From: an uncultured Saprospiraceae bacterium
GTDB lineage: Bacteria; Bacteroidota; Bacteroidia; Chitinophagales; Saprospiraceae
DNA: 16,871 nt
Assembly (NCBI GenBank): GCA_937864255.1
Contig: CALMIT010000279.1
Coordinates: forward strand, 1 to 16,871
Direction: 5' to 3'
Shown here: one piece after another, positions 6,347 to 14,523 of the stretch
Position numbering within the stretch: the first letter of the stretch is position 1
Layout of the letters: every line of letters starts with the position of its first letter
Notes under the pieces: generated by a model
What the model was told of the DNA's origin: nothing
Database searches by the model: none
What the model saw: the letters and a program-made list of their open reading frames with translations, nothing else
Made by a program: the position numbers and the translations under genes

Positions 6347-9300
6347 ATGTGGAATTTTTTGAACGCGCCTGCTACTCTCTTTTTTCAAAAAAATCAAAAA
6401 ACACGGACGCTCGTCTGGCTACTTTTGCTTTGCCGCCTGCTTGCCGGCGCCCAGGAAGCGGAGCGCTTTGATTTTAAAATGTATGGTTTTGAGGAAGGAC
6501 TTTCTCACCGCAATGTTTTTAAAATAGGACAAGACAGCACGGGCTTTCTCTGGATAGGCACCATCAACGGCTTAAACCGCTTCGACGGAAAAAAATTCAG
6601 GCATTTTACCACCGGTAACAGCGCCGTTCCTCACAATTTTATCACTGATCTTTGGATAGAAAATCGCCACAACATCTGGCTGGCTTACCCCGGCGGTATT
6701 TCTGCCTTTGATCCCCGCAAAGTCAGTCTTAAAAATTTTAAACCTGACTCTGCCAGCATTCTCCGCGACGTCACTTGGAAGCCCAATAATTTTTTCCGCA
6801 TTTCAAAAAAATATCTCGGCTGTATCGGGCAGGACAATCGCCCCGGCACGCTGGTTTTGCTGCGCACCACTGAGCCTGACCGCCTGGAAGATATGCTCAC
6901 GCTGCCCAATAAATCGGCGCTCGTCCCCGCTATTTTTTGGGATAACAAACTGGTCATGGAAGCGCTGCCGGGCGAGGTGTGGCTGATGCAGGGACTCAAA
7001 ATAGAAAAAGCCATTTTAAAAAATACCCAAAACAGTATAGTGGCTTTTCAGACTGATCAGGACAACCGGCTTTTTGCACTGCTGACTGACGGCAGCATTT
7101 TTTCATTAGACCCTGAAACCACAACTTTTCAGCCTTACCTGGATAATAATTTTCCCTTTAAGAATGAAAATCTGCAAACCTTCCTGCTCGAAGAAAACGG
7201 CGACCTGTGGCTGGGCGGTTATGCTGCTTTGTGGCATTACCAGGCTTCGTCGCAGCGCTGGGAAAATTATCACACCCAGATCAAACAACTTGTAAAAAAT
7301 ACCTGCCAGGTCAGGCAGGTATTCAAGGATAATTCGGGCGTGCTTTGGGCTGCCACGGATTTTGGATTATTAAAAATCACGCCTTCTCAAAAACTTTTTG
7401 ACAGCTATCTTTCCGATGGCAATGAATATTGCAACAACGGCTATTGCAGTATGCGCGCCATGACTGAGGGGGATGACGGCGCGATTTATATGAGTTATTA
7501 CAATTCTATCCACAAGCTCAATCCGCGCACCGGCGAGTTGAGGCCGCTTTTTCCCAAAAAAGATTTTTTTAACCCGCCCTTCGGGTTGCTTTTTCACCGG
7601 GATCAACTTTTTACAGGGAATGGTTTGCGTATCAGGCTTTCCGATCTGAAAACGGATACGCTCATCCGCACTGGCGTGGCAGATGCCGGCGTGCTGACAA
7701 CGGACGGCGAGCAAAATATCTGGCTGGGTTTTGAAGACAAACTTTACAGCTACAATTTTTCAGAGGACAGATTAAATCTTTTCAAAGACCCGAAAGGTGT
7801 TTTTGAGCGCGTAAAAAATGATCTGAGTTTTTTGCTGTACTCCCGTTTCGGAAAATTTCTATGGGTGGGTACGAATAATAACGGGCTTTTTAAAATAGAC
7901 CCGGAAGCGGGTACGCTGGAGCATTTTACCAACGCGCAGCATTCAAAAGTAATATTGCCTTCCAACCGTATTTTAGGCGTCGCCGAAACTGCGCCACAAT
8001 TGCTGTGGCTCGCTACTTCCAACGGACTTTGTAAAATAAACCTGTCTGATTTTTCATCCAAAACATACGCGATACAAGACGGGCTGCCCAATAATTTTAT
8101 CAATGCGGTACAATCTGAGGGTGACTCGGCTTTGTGGGCAAGCACGGATCGCGGACTCGCGCGTCTGAGTTTTAATACCGGAAAAATTGTTTATTTGTTG
8201 CTCGAAGACGGGCTGCGGGGGAAGGAATTTAACCGCAATTCATTTTTGAAAAGCCGGGACGGGCGATTTTATTTTGGCGGTCTCAACGGCGTCATTGCTT
8301 TTTATCCCAACGCGGCTTTCTGGAAGCCCAAAAAGACTTCTGATGCGCCATTGTTGCTCACTTCTTTTACGAAGTACAACAATTCAAAAGACAGTCTTTT
8401 TCAATATCCGAATCCCGAAGATTTGTCCGGCGGTATTCAAATGCGCGCCTCCGACAAGTTTTTCATTTTTGAATTTGCCCTGCTTGATTTTAAAAATCCT
8501 ACGGCAAATGCTTACACCTACAAGCTGGAAGGTTTTGACAAAGAATGGTCGGCGCCATCCAACGAAACCACCGTGCGTTACAATAACATTCCTGCCGGGA
8601 CATACCGCTTTCGCGTAAAAGCCAGCACGGGCGGCAGCCAGTGGAACGCTTCGGAAATTTCAATTCCGGTAATCATAAAACCGGCATTTTATACGACCTG
8701 GTGGTTTTTGGCGCTTTGCCTGATTTTTTTGGCGGCAATTATTTTTGGCTGGGTACGCTGGCGCGAATACGAACTGCGCCGTCGCGAGAAGCAACTGGAG
8801 CGGGAAGTGTTTGCCCGTACGCAGGAATTGCAGGAAGAAAAACAAAAGTCAGAAGATTTGCTGCTGAATATTTTGCCTTACGAGATAGCCGATGAGTTGA
8901 AAAAATACGGTCGCACCAAAGCGCGTCGTTATGAAATGGTCACGGTGATGTTTTCTGATTTTAAAGATTTTTCGCAGATAGCAAGCCAGATGGAGCCGGA
9001 GCAACTGGTGCAGGAAATTGATTTTTGTTTTAGAAAATTTGATGAAATCATCGGCAATTACGGACTCGAAAAAATCAAAACGATTGGCGACGCGTATATG
9101 TGCGCCGGAGGTATTGGCATACAAAATGATACGATAGAAGCGTGCAACGTGGTTGCCGCAGCCATTGATATTCAGGCTTTTATGAGCCAGATGGCTGAGG
9201 ATAAAAAAAAGAGAGGACAGCCGTTTTTTGAAGCGCGTATCGGTATTCATTCGGGGCCGGTGGTGGCAGGAATTGTAGGCATTAAAAAATTTGCTTACGA

Positions 9301-9484
9301 TATTTGGGGTGATACGGTCAATATTGCCTCGCGCATGGAAACGGCCAGCAGCCCGGGCAGGGTCAATATTTCGGAGACGACCTACGGACTGATAAAAAAT
9401 CAATTTGATTTTGAACCCAATGGCCGCTTTCTGACCAAACATAAAGGCGAAATTTCCATGTATTTTGCAATTCCAAAAAAATAA
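6347..9484 (+). CDS. Receptor adenylate cyclase: periplasmic propeller and Y_Y_Y sensor with class III cyclase output
   Basis: Numbered from the ATG at 6347, the protein has 1045 residues. A signal peptide or anchor (about 18-36, ending LLAGA-Q) leads into a propeller of about nine repeats of the type FLWIGTINGLNRFDG, as in two-component regulator propellers. A Y_Y_Y-like domain (about 701-778), one membrane helix (about 784-802) and a charged helical linker with NILPYEIADELK follow. The C-terminal class III cyclase domain (about 861-1035) has both metal Asp (871 in FSDFKDF, 915 in IGDAYM), Lys911 and Asp985 (YDIWGD), which select adenine, and Asn992 and Arg996 for transition-state binding. 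All catalytic positions sit on one chain, so a homodimer should make cAMP from ATP in the cytoplasm in response to an extracellular ligand. A TTG at 6335 is an alternative start; the ATG fits the signal peptide well. The AMP nucleosidase gene follows after 5 bases. Confidence 0.93.
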   Translation: MWNFLNAPATLFFQKNQKTRTLVWLLLLCRLLAGAQEAERFDFKMYGFEEGLSHRNVFKIGQDSTGFLWIGTINGLNRFDGKKFRHFTTGNSAVPHNFITDLWIENRHNIWLAYPGGISAFDPRKVSLKNFKPDSASILRDVTWKPNNFFRISKKYLGCIGQDNRPGTLVLLRTTEPDRLEDMLTLPNKSALVPAIFWDNKLVMEALPGEVWLMQGLKIEKAILKNTQNSIVAFQTDQDNRLFALLTDGSIFSLDPETTTFQPYLDNNFPFKNENLQTFLLEENGDLWLGGYAALWHYQASSQRWENYHTQIKQLVKNTCQVRQVFKDNSGVLWAATDFGLLKITPSQKLFDSYLSDGNEYCNNGYCSMRAMTEGDDGAIYMSYYNSIHKLNPRTGELRPLFPKKDFFNPPFGLLFHRDQLFTGNGLRIRLSDLKTDTLIRTGVADAGVLTTDGEQNIWLGFEDKLYSYNFSEDRLNLFKDPKGVFERVKNDLSFLLYSRFGKFLWVGTNNNGLFKIDPEAGTLEHFTNAQHSKVILPSNRILGVAETAPQLLWLATSNGLCKINLSDFSSKTYAIQDGLPNNFINAVQSEGDSALWASTDRGLARLSFNTGKIVYLLLEDGLRGKEFNRNSFLKSRDGRFYFGGLNGVIAFYPNAAFWKPKKTSDAPLLLTSFTKYNNSKDSLFQYPNPEDLSGGIQMRASDKFFIFEFALLDFKNPTANAYTYKLEGFDKEWSAPSNETTVRYNNIPAGTYRFRVKASTGGSQWNASEISIPVIIKPAFYTTWWFLALCLIFLAAIIFGWVRWREYELRRREKQLEREVFARTQELQEEKQKSEDLLLNILPYEIADELKKYGRTKARRYEMVTVMFSDFKDFSQIASQMEPEQLVQEIDFCFRKFDEIIGNYGLEKIKTIGDAYMCAGGIGIQNDTIEACNVVAAAIDIQAFMSQMAEDKKKRGQPFFEARIGIHSGPVVAGIVGIKKFAYDIWGDTVNIASRMETASSPGRVNISETTYGLIKNQFDFEPNGRFLTKHKGEISMYFAIPKK

Positions 9485-9489
9485 TATCC

Positions 9490-10260
9490 ATGAAAACCAA
9501 AAAGGATATCGTAGAAAACTGGCTGCCGCGCTACACGGGCATGCCGCTGGAGAAATTTGAAAAATATGTACTGCTCACCAATTTTAGCAATTACGTGGAA
9601 TTATTTGCGCAGTGGCATGAAGTGGAAGTGTACGGAAAAACGCGCACGATGCAATGTGCCTCTGCCGACGGCATTACCATTATAAATTTTGGAATGGGCA
9701 GTCCGAATGCCGCGACCGTGATGGATTTGCTTTCGGCCGTGCATCCGAAAGCCGCACTCTTTTTGGGAAAATGTGGCGGTCTGAAAAGAAAAAATTCAGT
9801 GGGCGATTTGATTTTGCCGATTGCCGCCATCCGGGGCGAAGGAACTTCCAACGACTACATGCCGCCCGAAGTACCCGCGCTGCCTGCCTTCGCTCTGCAA
9901 AAAGCAGTGTCCACCACCATTCGCGAGCGTTCGCAGGATTATTGGACAGGCACCGTTTATACGACCAACCGCCGCGTGTGGGAACACGACAAGGCTTTTA
10001 AAAAGAATCTGCAAACCATGCGCGTCATGGCCATTGATATGGAAACGGCGACCATTTTTGTGGCAGGTTTTAAAAATGAAATTCCTTCCGGGGCGCTGCT
10101 GCTGGTGTCGGATATCCCGATGATTCCCGAAGGCGTAAAAACCGAAGCCAGCGACAAATCCGTCACCGAAAAATTTGTGGAACTGCACCTTCGGGTCGGC
10201 ATTGATTCACTTCACCAGCTAATCAACAACTCGCAGACTGTCAAGCATTTGAGGTTTTGA
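9490..10260 (+). CDS. amn: AMP nucleosidase, short form
   Basis: A 256-residue nucleoside-phosphorylase-fold enzyme expected to split AMP into adenine and ribose 5-phosphate. Visible landmarks are the phosphate-loop segment GMGSPNA (68-74), GKCGGL (93-98), the AIDMETATIF block (181-190) with the ribose-contacting Met-Glu, and LVSD (205-208) with the catalytic Asp208. E. coli Amn is nearly twice as long, with an extra regulatory N-terminal domain; this short form is the one I know from Bacteroidota. A purine nucleoside phosphorylase role is the main alternative. It starts 5 bases after the cyclase stop, so it is almost certainly on the same transcript. It ends ahead of a tandem repeat and a strong hairpin. 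Confidence 0.88.
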   Translation: MKTKKDIVENWLPRYTGMPLEKFEKYVLLTNFSNYVELFAQWHEVEVYGKTRTMQCASADGITIINFGMGSPNAATVMDLLSAVHPKAALFLGKCGGLKRKNSVGDLILPIAAIRGEGTSNDYMPPEVPALPAFALQKAVSTTIRERSQDYWTGTVYTTNRRVWEHDKAFKKNLQTMRVMAIDMETATIFVAGFKNEIPSGALLLVSDIPMIPEGVKTEASDKSVTEKFVELHLRVGIDSLHQLINNSQTVKHLRF

Positions 10261-10263
10261 AAA

Positions 10264-10291
10264 TTGGTCTTTGGTCTTTGGTCTTTGGTCT
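10264..10291. repeat. Four-copy 7-base tandem repeat (TTGGTCT)
   Basis: Four perfect, adjacent copies of TTGGTCT follow 3 bases after the amn stop. A degenerate tail (TTAGG-AGTTAGTCTTTGG-AAGTTAG) runs on to the hairpin at 10313. This is a simple tandem repeat able to change copy number by slippage. It is noncoding and transcribed, if at all, as the amn 3' untranslated region. Confidence 0.85.
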
Positions 10292-10312
10292 TTAGGAGTT
10301 AGTCTTTGGAAG

Positions 10313-10354
10313 TTAGAAGGGCGGCGTTTCGTACACGAAACGCCGCCCTTCTAA
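10313..10354. terminator. Perfect 20-bp hairpin between convergent amn and clpB
   Basis: Bases 10313-10332 pair without mismatch to 10335-10354, with only AC at the centre. The stem has a GC-rich core (GGGCGGCG) and AT-rich ends. Placed between the ends of two convergent genes, it is best read as a bidirectional terminator. Neither side has a long T run; the stem ends TTCTAA on one side and its complement on the other. It might therefore be a RNA 3'-end stabiliser or a repeated palindromic element instead. Confidence 0.75.
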
Positions 10355-10389
10355 ACTCGTCACGCTACATTCATTATTCCGCCTTCCCT

Positions 10390-13128
10390 TCACGCTCCTG
10401 CCTCGCCGGACTGGTCTTCTTTTTTATTGCCCGTATTTCTGGCGGCTTTGGTGGCGCCGTTTGATTTGGAAGTTTTTGACGCTTCTTCCTCTTCATCTTT
10501 TGGCAGGTCAACCGCTCCGGCGAAGGGCGTTTTGCCAAAAGTAAGCCCGCGCGGATCAGCATCCACGTAAATCATATCGCCCGCGCCAAAATCGCCGGCG
10601 AGCATTCTTTTCGCCAACTCATTGAGTAAATCTTTTTGAAGAACGCGCTTCATCGGGCGTGCGCCAAACTGCGGGTCGTAGCCAAGATTCGCCAGCAAAT
10701 CTTTCGCTTCGTTGCTCATGTTGATCACGACGCCTTGTTTAGCCAGCATTTTTTGAATGCTTTTCATTTGCAATTCAAGTATTTTTCTGATTTCCTCGCG
10801 GGTGAGCGGGAGGAACATGATTTTTTCGTCAATGCGGTTCAAAAATTCGGGACGAAGGAGTTCTTTAATTTTTTCAAACAACTCCACTTTGGTCGTTTCG
10901 ATAATCTCGGTGCGGTGCTTGTCGCCCAGTGCGTCGAGGTCTTCGAAGTTTTCCAAAATAGTTTCCGCGCCCATATTCGAAGTCATGATAATAATGGCGT
11001 TTTTAAAATCTGCCGTTCTGCCTTTGTTGTCCGTGAGACGCCCGTCATCCAACACCTGCAAAAGAATATTGAACACATCCGGATGCGCCTTTTCAATCTC
11101 ATCCAACAAAATGATCGAATACGGTTTGCGGCGCACAGCTTCTGTTAATTGCCCGCCTTCTTCATAGCCCACGTATCCCGGAGGCGCGCCGATAAGCCGC
11201 GACACAGTGTGGCGTTCCTGGTACTCGCTCATGTCAATGCGCGTGATCGCGCGCTCGTCATCAAATAATACCTCCGCCAGAGCTTTCGCCAATTCGGTTT
11301 TACCCACCCCGGTCGGTCCGAGGAAAATGAACGACCCAATTGGGCGATTTGCATCTTGCAAACCGGCGCGACTGCGGCGCACCGCGTCGGCTACGGCAGT
11401 CACGGCTTCCATTTGACCGATCACGCGCTTGCCGAGTTCGGCTTCGAGTCCGAGCAGCTTTTGTCGCTCACTTTGCTTCATCCGACTCACCGGTATGCCC
11501 GTCCATTTCGACACTACGTCGGCAATGTCGTCGGCAGTTACCTGGTCGTTGGTGAAGCGATTTTCTTCAGGCAGTTTGGCCAGTTTTTCTTCGGCTGCCC
11601 GGAGCATGGCTTCCTGCTCTTTTATTTTTCCGTAGCGAATTTTGGCTACCGTTTCGTAATCACTTTCGCGCTCGGCCTTTTGCGCCTGTGTTTCCAGTTC
11701 TTCCATCGTTTTGCGGATATTTTGAATGGTATCCACAATTTCTTTTTCATTTTTCCAGGCGGCGCGGATGGAGTCAAGTTTTTCGCGGGCGTTGGCAATT
11801 TGCTCGCCCATCAATTTGAGTTTTTTCTCGTCGCCTTCCCGCTTGATGGCTTCGCGCTCAATTTCCAACTGGCGCACCCGGCGGTCTGCTTCGTCTATTT
11901 CTTCCGGCACCGAATCGAGTTCGAGGCGTAGTTTTGCAGCGGCTTCGTCTATCAGGTCAATCGCTTTATCAGGCAATTGCCGGTCGCTGATGTAGCGATG
12001 CGAAAGCTCGGCTGCCGCCACCAAAGCCTCGTCCAAAATTTCTATTTTATGAAATACTTCGTAGCGTTCCTGCAATCCGCGCAAAATGGAAATGGTGTCT
12101 TCCACGCTCGGTTCGTCAATGGTCACCGTCTGGAATCTGCGCTCCAGCGCTTTGTCTTTTTCAAAATATTTCTGGTATTCGTCCAGCGTGGTAGCGCCGA
12201 TCGTGCGCAACTCGCCGCGGGCGAGGGCAGGTTTTAAAATATTGGCAGCATCCATCGCACCGCCACCGCCACCGGCACCGATGAGCGTGTGTATCTCGTC
12301 AATGAAAAGAATAATCTCGCCGTTTGAATCAGTCACTTCTTTGATGACCGCTTTCAGGCGTTCTTCAAACTCGCCTTTATATTTCGCGCCGGCAATAAGC
12401 GCAGCCAAATCAAGTGTAAAAATGCGCTTGGTACGCAGATTTTCGGGTACGTCGCCTTTTACGATCCGCCAGGCGATGCCTTCAATGATGGCCGTTTTAC
12501 CCACGCCGGGTTCGCCGACCAGGATCGGATTGTTTTTCTTGCGCCGCGAAAGAATGTGCAACACGCGGCGTATTTCTTCATCGCGACCGATGATCGGGTC
12601 GAGTTTGCCGGATTCCGCTTGCGCGTTGAGATTGATGGCATATTTTGCCAGCGCATTGTATTGGTCTTCAGCGCTTTGGTCGGTTACTTTTTTGCCTTTG
12701 CGCAATTCCATGATGGCGCTTTTCAAAGCCTTTTCATTCGCGCCGAGTTCTTTAAGCAATTTGGCTGCTTTGTCAGCGCCTTGCAAAATGCCGAGCAAAA
12801 TTAACTCCACGGAGATGTATTCGTCGCCAAACTCAGGCAGTACTTTTTTGGCGCGGCTGAGCGATTGGTTGGCGTCGTTGGTGAGGTATTGCTTGTCGCC
12901 GCCCTGCACTTTCGGATAAGATTTTACAACTTCCTCCAACTGTTTTTTGAGGGAGGCAATGTTGACGCCCATTTTTGAAAATAAAAACTGCGGCACGCTC
13001 TCGTCGGTCTCAATGACACCTTTGAGCAGGTGCGTGGTATCCACACTCTGCTGTTCAAGTCCCGCCGCTATTTGCTGCGCTTTCAGGATGGATTCCTGCG
13101 CTTTTATGGTGAAATTATCGTAAGTCAT
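10390..13128 (-). CDS. clpB: ClpB disaggregase chaperone
   Basis: This 912-residue Hsp100 protein pulls aggregated proteins apart with DnaK, in the cytoplasm. In order it has the Clp N-terminal repeat domain (1-145), the first AAA+ module (Walker A GEPGVGKT 205-212, Walker B ILFIDE 273-278, Arg330-Arg331), a coiled-coil middle domain (about 405-525) that marks ClpB rather than ClpA or ClpC, the second AAA+ module (GPTGVGKT 604-611, ILLDE 673-677) and the sensor-2 GAR motif (822-824). The body is full length. The C-terminus carries an extra tail of about 35 residues (from 877) rich in Glu, Lys, Ser and Gly, beyond the usual end of the family. The start MTYDNFTIKAQESI is typical. No clear promoter box was found in the upstream gap. 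Confidence 0.97.
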   Translation of the reverse strand: MTYDNFTIKAQESILKAQQIAAGLEQQSVDTTHLLKGVIETDESVPQFLFSKMGVNIASLKKQLEEVVKSYPKVQGGDKQYLTNDANQSLSRAKKVLPEFGDEYISVELILLGILQGADKAAKLLKELGANEKALKSAIMELRKGKKVTDQSAEDQYNALAKYAINLNAQAESGKLDPIIGRDEEIRRVLHILSRRKKNNPILVGEPGVGKTAIIEGIAWRIVKGDVPENLRTKRIFTLDLAALIAGAKYKGEFEERLKAVIKEVTDSNGEIILFIDEIHTLIGAGGGGGAMDAANILKPALARGELRTIGATTLDEYQKYFEKDKALERRFQTVTIDEPSVEDTISILRGLQERYEVFHKIEILDEALVAAAELSHRYISDRQLPDKAIDLIDEAAAKLRLELDSVPEEIDEADRRVRQLEIEREAIKREGDEKKLKLMGEQIANAREKLDSIRAAWKNEKEIVDTIQNIRKTMEELETQAQKAERESDYETVAKIRYGKIKEQEAMLRAAEEKLAKLPEENRFTNDQVTADDIADVVSKWTGIPVSRMKQSERQKLLGLEAELGKRVIGQMEAVTAVADAVRRSRAGLQDANRPIGSFIFLGPTGVGKTELAKALAEVLFDDERAITRIDMSEYQERHTVSRLIGAPPGYVGYEEGGQLTEAVRRKPYSIILLDEIEKAHPDVFNILLQVLDDGRLTDNKGRTADFKNAIIIMTSNMGAETILENFEDLDALGDKHRTEIIETTKVELFEKIKELLRPEFLNRIDEKIMFLPLTREEIRKILELQMKSIQKMLAKQGVVINMSNEAKDLLANLGYDPQFGARPMKRVLQKDLLNELAKRMLAGDFGAGDMIYVDADPRGLTFGKTPFAGAVDLPKDEEEEASKTSKSNGATKAARNTGNKKEDQSGEAGA

Positions 13129-13344
13129 TTTTATAAAAAATTTTCTGGATTGAATTTGATTTAGAAAGTATTGTAGCGGATCAAAACCTTCGCCATACCG
13201 TATTTTCGGTAAAAATGGCAGTAATTTTTAAAAATCCGCTGCCAGCTTGTCGAAGTTTTTGGATAAAAAAATGTCGGATTGGCGGGAGAGTGTGCTCAAA
13301 AGATTTTAAGCGCCTGCCGGGTTGAATTTTAAAAATTGTGAAAA

Positions 13345-13379
13345 GGCAAAGAGGATAAAAAACGAGCTTTTATCTTGCC
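13345..13379 (-). terminator. Terminator-like hairpin directly after gldB
   Basis: On the minus strand, directly after the gldB TGA, GGCAAGATAAAA pairs with TTTTATC and, past a 4-base bulge, TTGCC, around a 7-base loop (13361-13367). TTTTCAC follows. The position behind the stop and the following T's fit a rho-independent terminator. The bulge and short T run make it moderate. Confidence 0.5.
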
Positions 13380-14405
13380 TCACCGCTTCGGCTTATATTT
13401 CGACTTGTCGAGAATGGCTTGCGCGTCGCGCTCCGCGAGCAACTCTTCGAGCGTGGTGTCGGGAAATTTTTTCATATAGGCTTTCACGATTTGCCAGCCG
13501 AGCCAGTTGGCTGTGCGGCCGGGCGCTTCCTGGGGCATTCCGCCGGGCGCTACCGGACTGTGGTTGATGAGTTTTTGTATGTCCCGCATTTTTGAAGAAT
13601 ACAGAAGATTTTCTTTCAAAAAATGCGCCCAGACTTCCAGTTCGTTATTTTCTACCCATTTCACCTGCTCGGCGGTGTATTCGAGTTTAATACTGTCGGG
13701 CGTTTCCGGGAGTAATAAATCTTTGATATACAATGTCTTACCATTTTGAATCATAAAATCAAGCAGGCGGTTTCCGCCGGCGTCGCCCACGAGATTGCCT
13801 GCTACGGCCTCGGCTATTTTGGGCAAAAGATAATCCCGGGTCATGGTGCGCTGGATGTAGTTTGGAAAAATGGCGGGGTCGTAGTGCGGGTCGTTTGCCC
13901 CGAGAAAAAATTCCCAGCTAAACCCGACCAGACTGTCGCCGTAAGTAAAAGTACCCAGCGAAAATTCTGAAATGTAGGAAACCACCTCCGGCGCCGGCCG
14001 CTCGGGTAAGTAATATTTATAAAATTTAAACATCTGGCTGAGCTCCTGCTCAATGGCGCGCGGGTCTTTGTACACCAGCATACAAGTATCATAGAGCTTG
14101 CGTACCTGTTCGTTTTTTATGATTTCGCCGATGATTTCTTCCGGTGCGGCGTCAGGGCGGCTGGGGTCGGACATAATGCGGAGGTAAACTTCTTCGAAAA
14201 AGGCGCCGTATTTTTCTCTCAACTGATTCAGTCCGGCCGCGATGTCAGTGGTATCCAATTGAAAAAGATCCTGTTCGAATCGTTTGATTTTTATTTCGAC
14301 TTTGATTTTCGAAACATCGGGAATGAATTTTTCTTCTTTGCAGGAGCTAAAAAACAAAGCCACAAGTACGATTAAAAGCCACGGATTTTTGGCTGAAGAA
14401 TACAT
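13380..14405 (-). CDS. gldB: Gliding-motility lipoprotein GldB
   Basis: From the ATG at 14405 the product has 341 residues. It begins with a lipoprotein signal: polar start, hydrophobic core (about 9-19), then FSSC with the lipidated Cys22. The next residues are Lys-Glu-Glu, matching the K-(D/E)2 export signal known to carry lipoproteins to the cell surface in some Bacteroidota. The mature part has IKIKRFEQDLFQLD (38-51) and a following YGAFFEE segment, typical of GldB. GldB is needed for gliding and linked to the Gld/type IX secretion machinery, though its exact role is unclear. The frame is open a further 30 codons upstream to an ATG at 14495, but that would bury the signal peptide, so I chose 14405. 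Gliding itself cannot be concluded from this gene alone. Confidence 0.85.
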   Translation of the reverse strand: MYSSAKNPWLLIVLVALFFSSCKEEKFIPDVSKIKVEIKIKRFEQDLFQLDTTDIAAGLNQLREKYGAFFEEVYLRIMSDPSRPDAAPEEIIGEIIKNEQVRKLYDTCMLVYKDPRAIEQELSQMFKFYKYYLPERPAPEVVSYISEFSLGTFTYGDSLVGFSWEFFLGANDPHYDPAIFPNYIQRTMTRDYLLPKIAEAVAGNLVGDAGGNRLLDFMIQNGKTLYIKDLLLPETPDSIKLEYTAEQVKWVENNELEVWAHFLKENLLYSSKMRDIQKLINHSPVAPGGMPQEAPGRTANWLGWQIVKAYMKKFPDTTLEELLAERDAQAILDKSKYKPKR

Positions 14406-14493
14406 TTTGACGGTTTTTACAATTTTTAAATAAGGTTTTGAAACTAACGGCGCGGCTTGTGGAAATGCCTTAGCCGCCCGAAAGTTTATTATC

Positions 14494-14522
14494 AAACGAA
14501 GCTGTTTTTAATAGCCTCGTTT
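14494..14522 (-). terminator. Terminator-like hairpin after the phosphohexomutase gene
   Basis: On the minus strand AAACGAGGCT and AGCTTCGTTT form a 10-bp stem with one G-U pair around a 9-base loop, starting one base after the stop codon, followed by GATAATAAAC. The 3' stem end supplies the only T run. The G-U pair is replaced by an A-C mismatch in the plus-strand RNA, which supports minus-strand use. Confidence 0.5.
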
Positions 14523-14523
14523 T

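Noticed and set aside
6347..9484. Reading the cyclase as the cCMP/cUMP-making partner of the HD-PycTM protein
   Set aside because: The Lys911 and Asp985 pair is the adenine-selecting signature, the gene is 3.5 kb away in a separate unit, and Pycsar cyclases are usually small, adjacent and soluble. Kept only as a weak inference in the findings.
10261..10389. CRISPR-like or insertion-sequence end reading of the repeat and hairpin
   Set aside because: The repeat unit is 7 bases with no spacers, and no transposase or target duplication is seen. Simple tandem repeat plus terminator is enough.
12086..12919. Long 277-codon open frame on the plus strand inside clpB
   Set aside because: It lies wholly antisense to a full-length, motif-complete ClpB. 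Its product is Ser/Arg-rich with no domain and looks like the mirror of GC-biased codon positions.
13129..13344. Search for a clpB promoter or heat-shock element
   Set aside because: No TAnnTTTG box on the minus strand and no CIRCE-like dyad was found in this AT-rich spacer, so nothing is annotated.
14406..14495. N-terminal extension of the gldB frame to the ATG at 14495
   Set aside because: It would put 30 non-hydrophobic residues before a clear lipoprotein signal peptide. The internal ATG at 14405 gives a proper lipobox.
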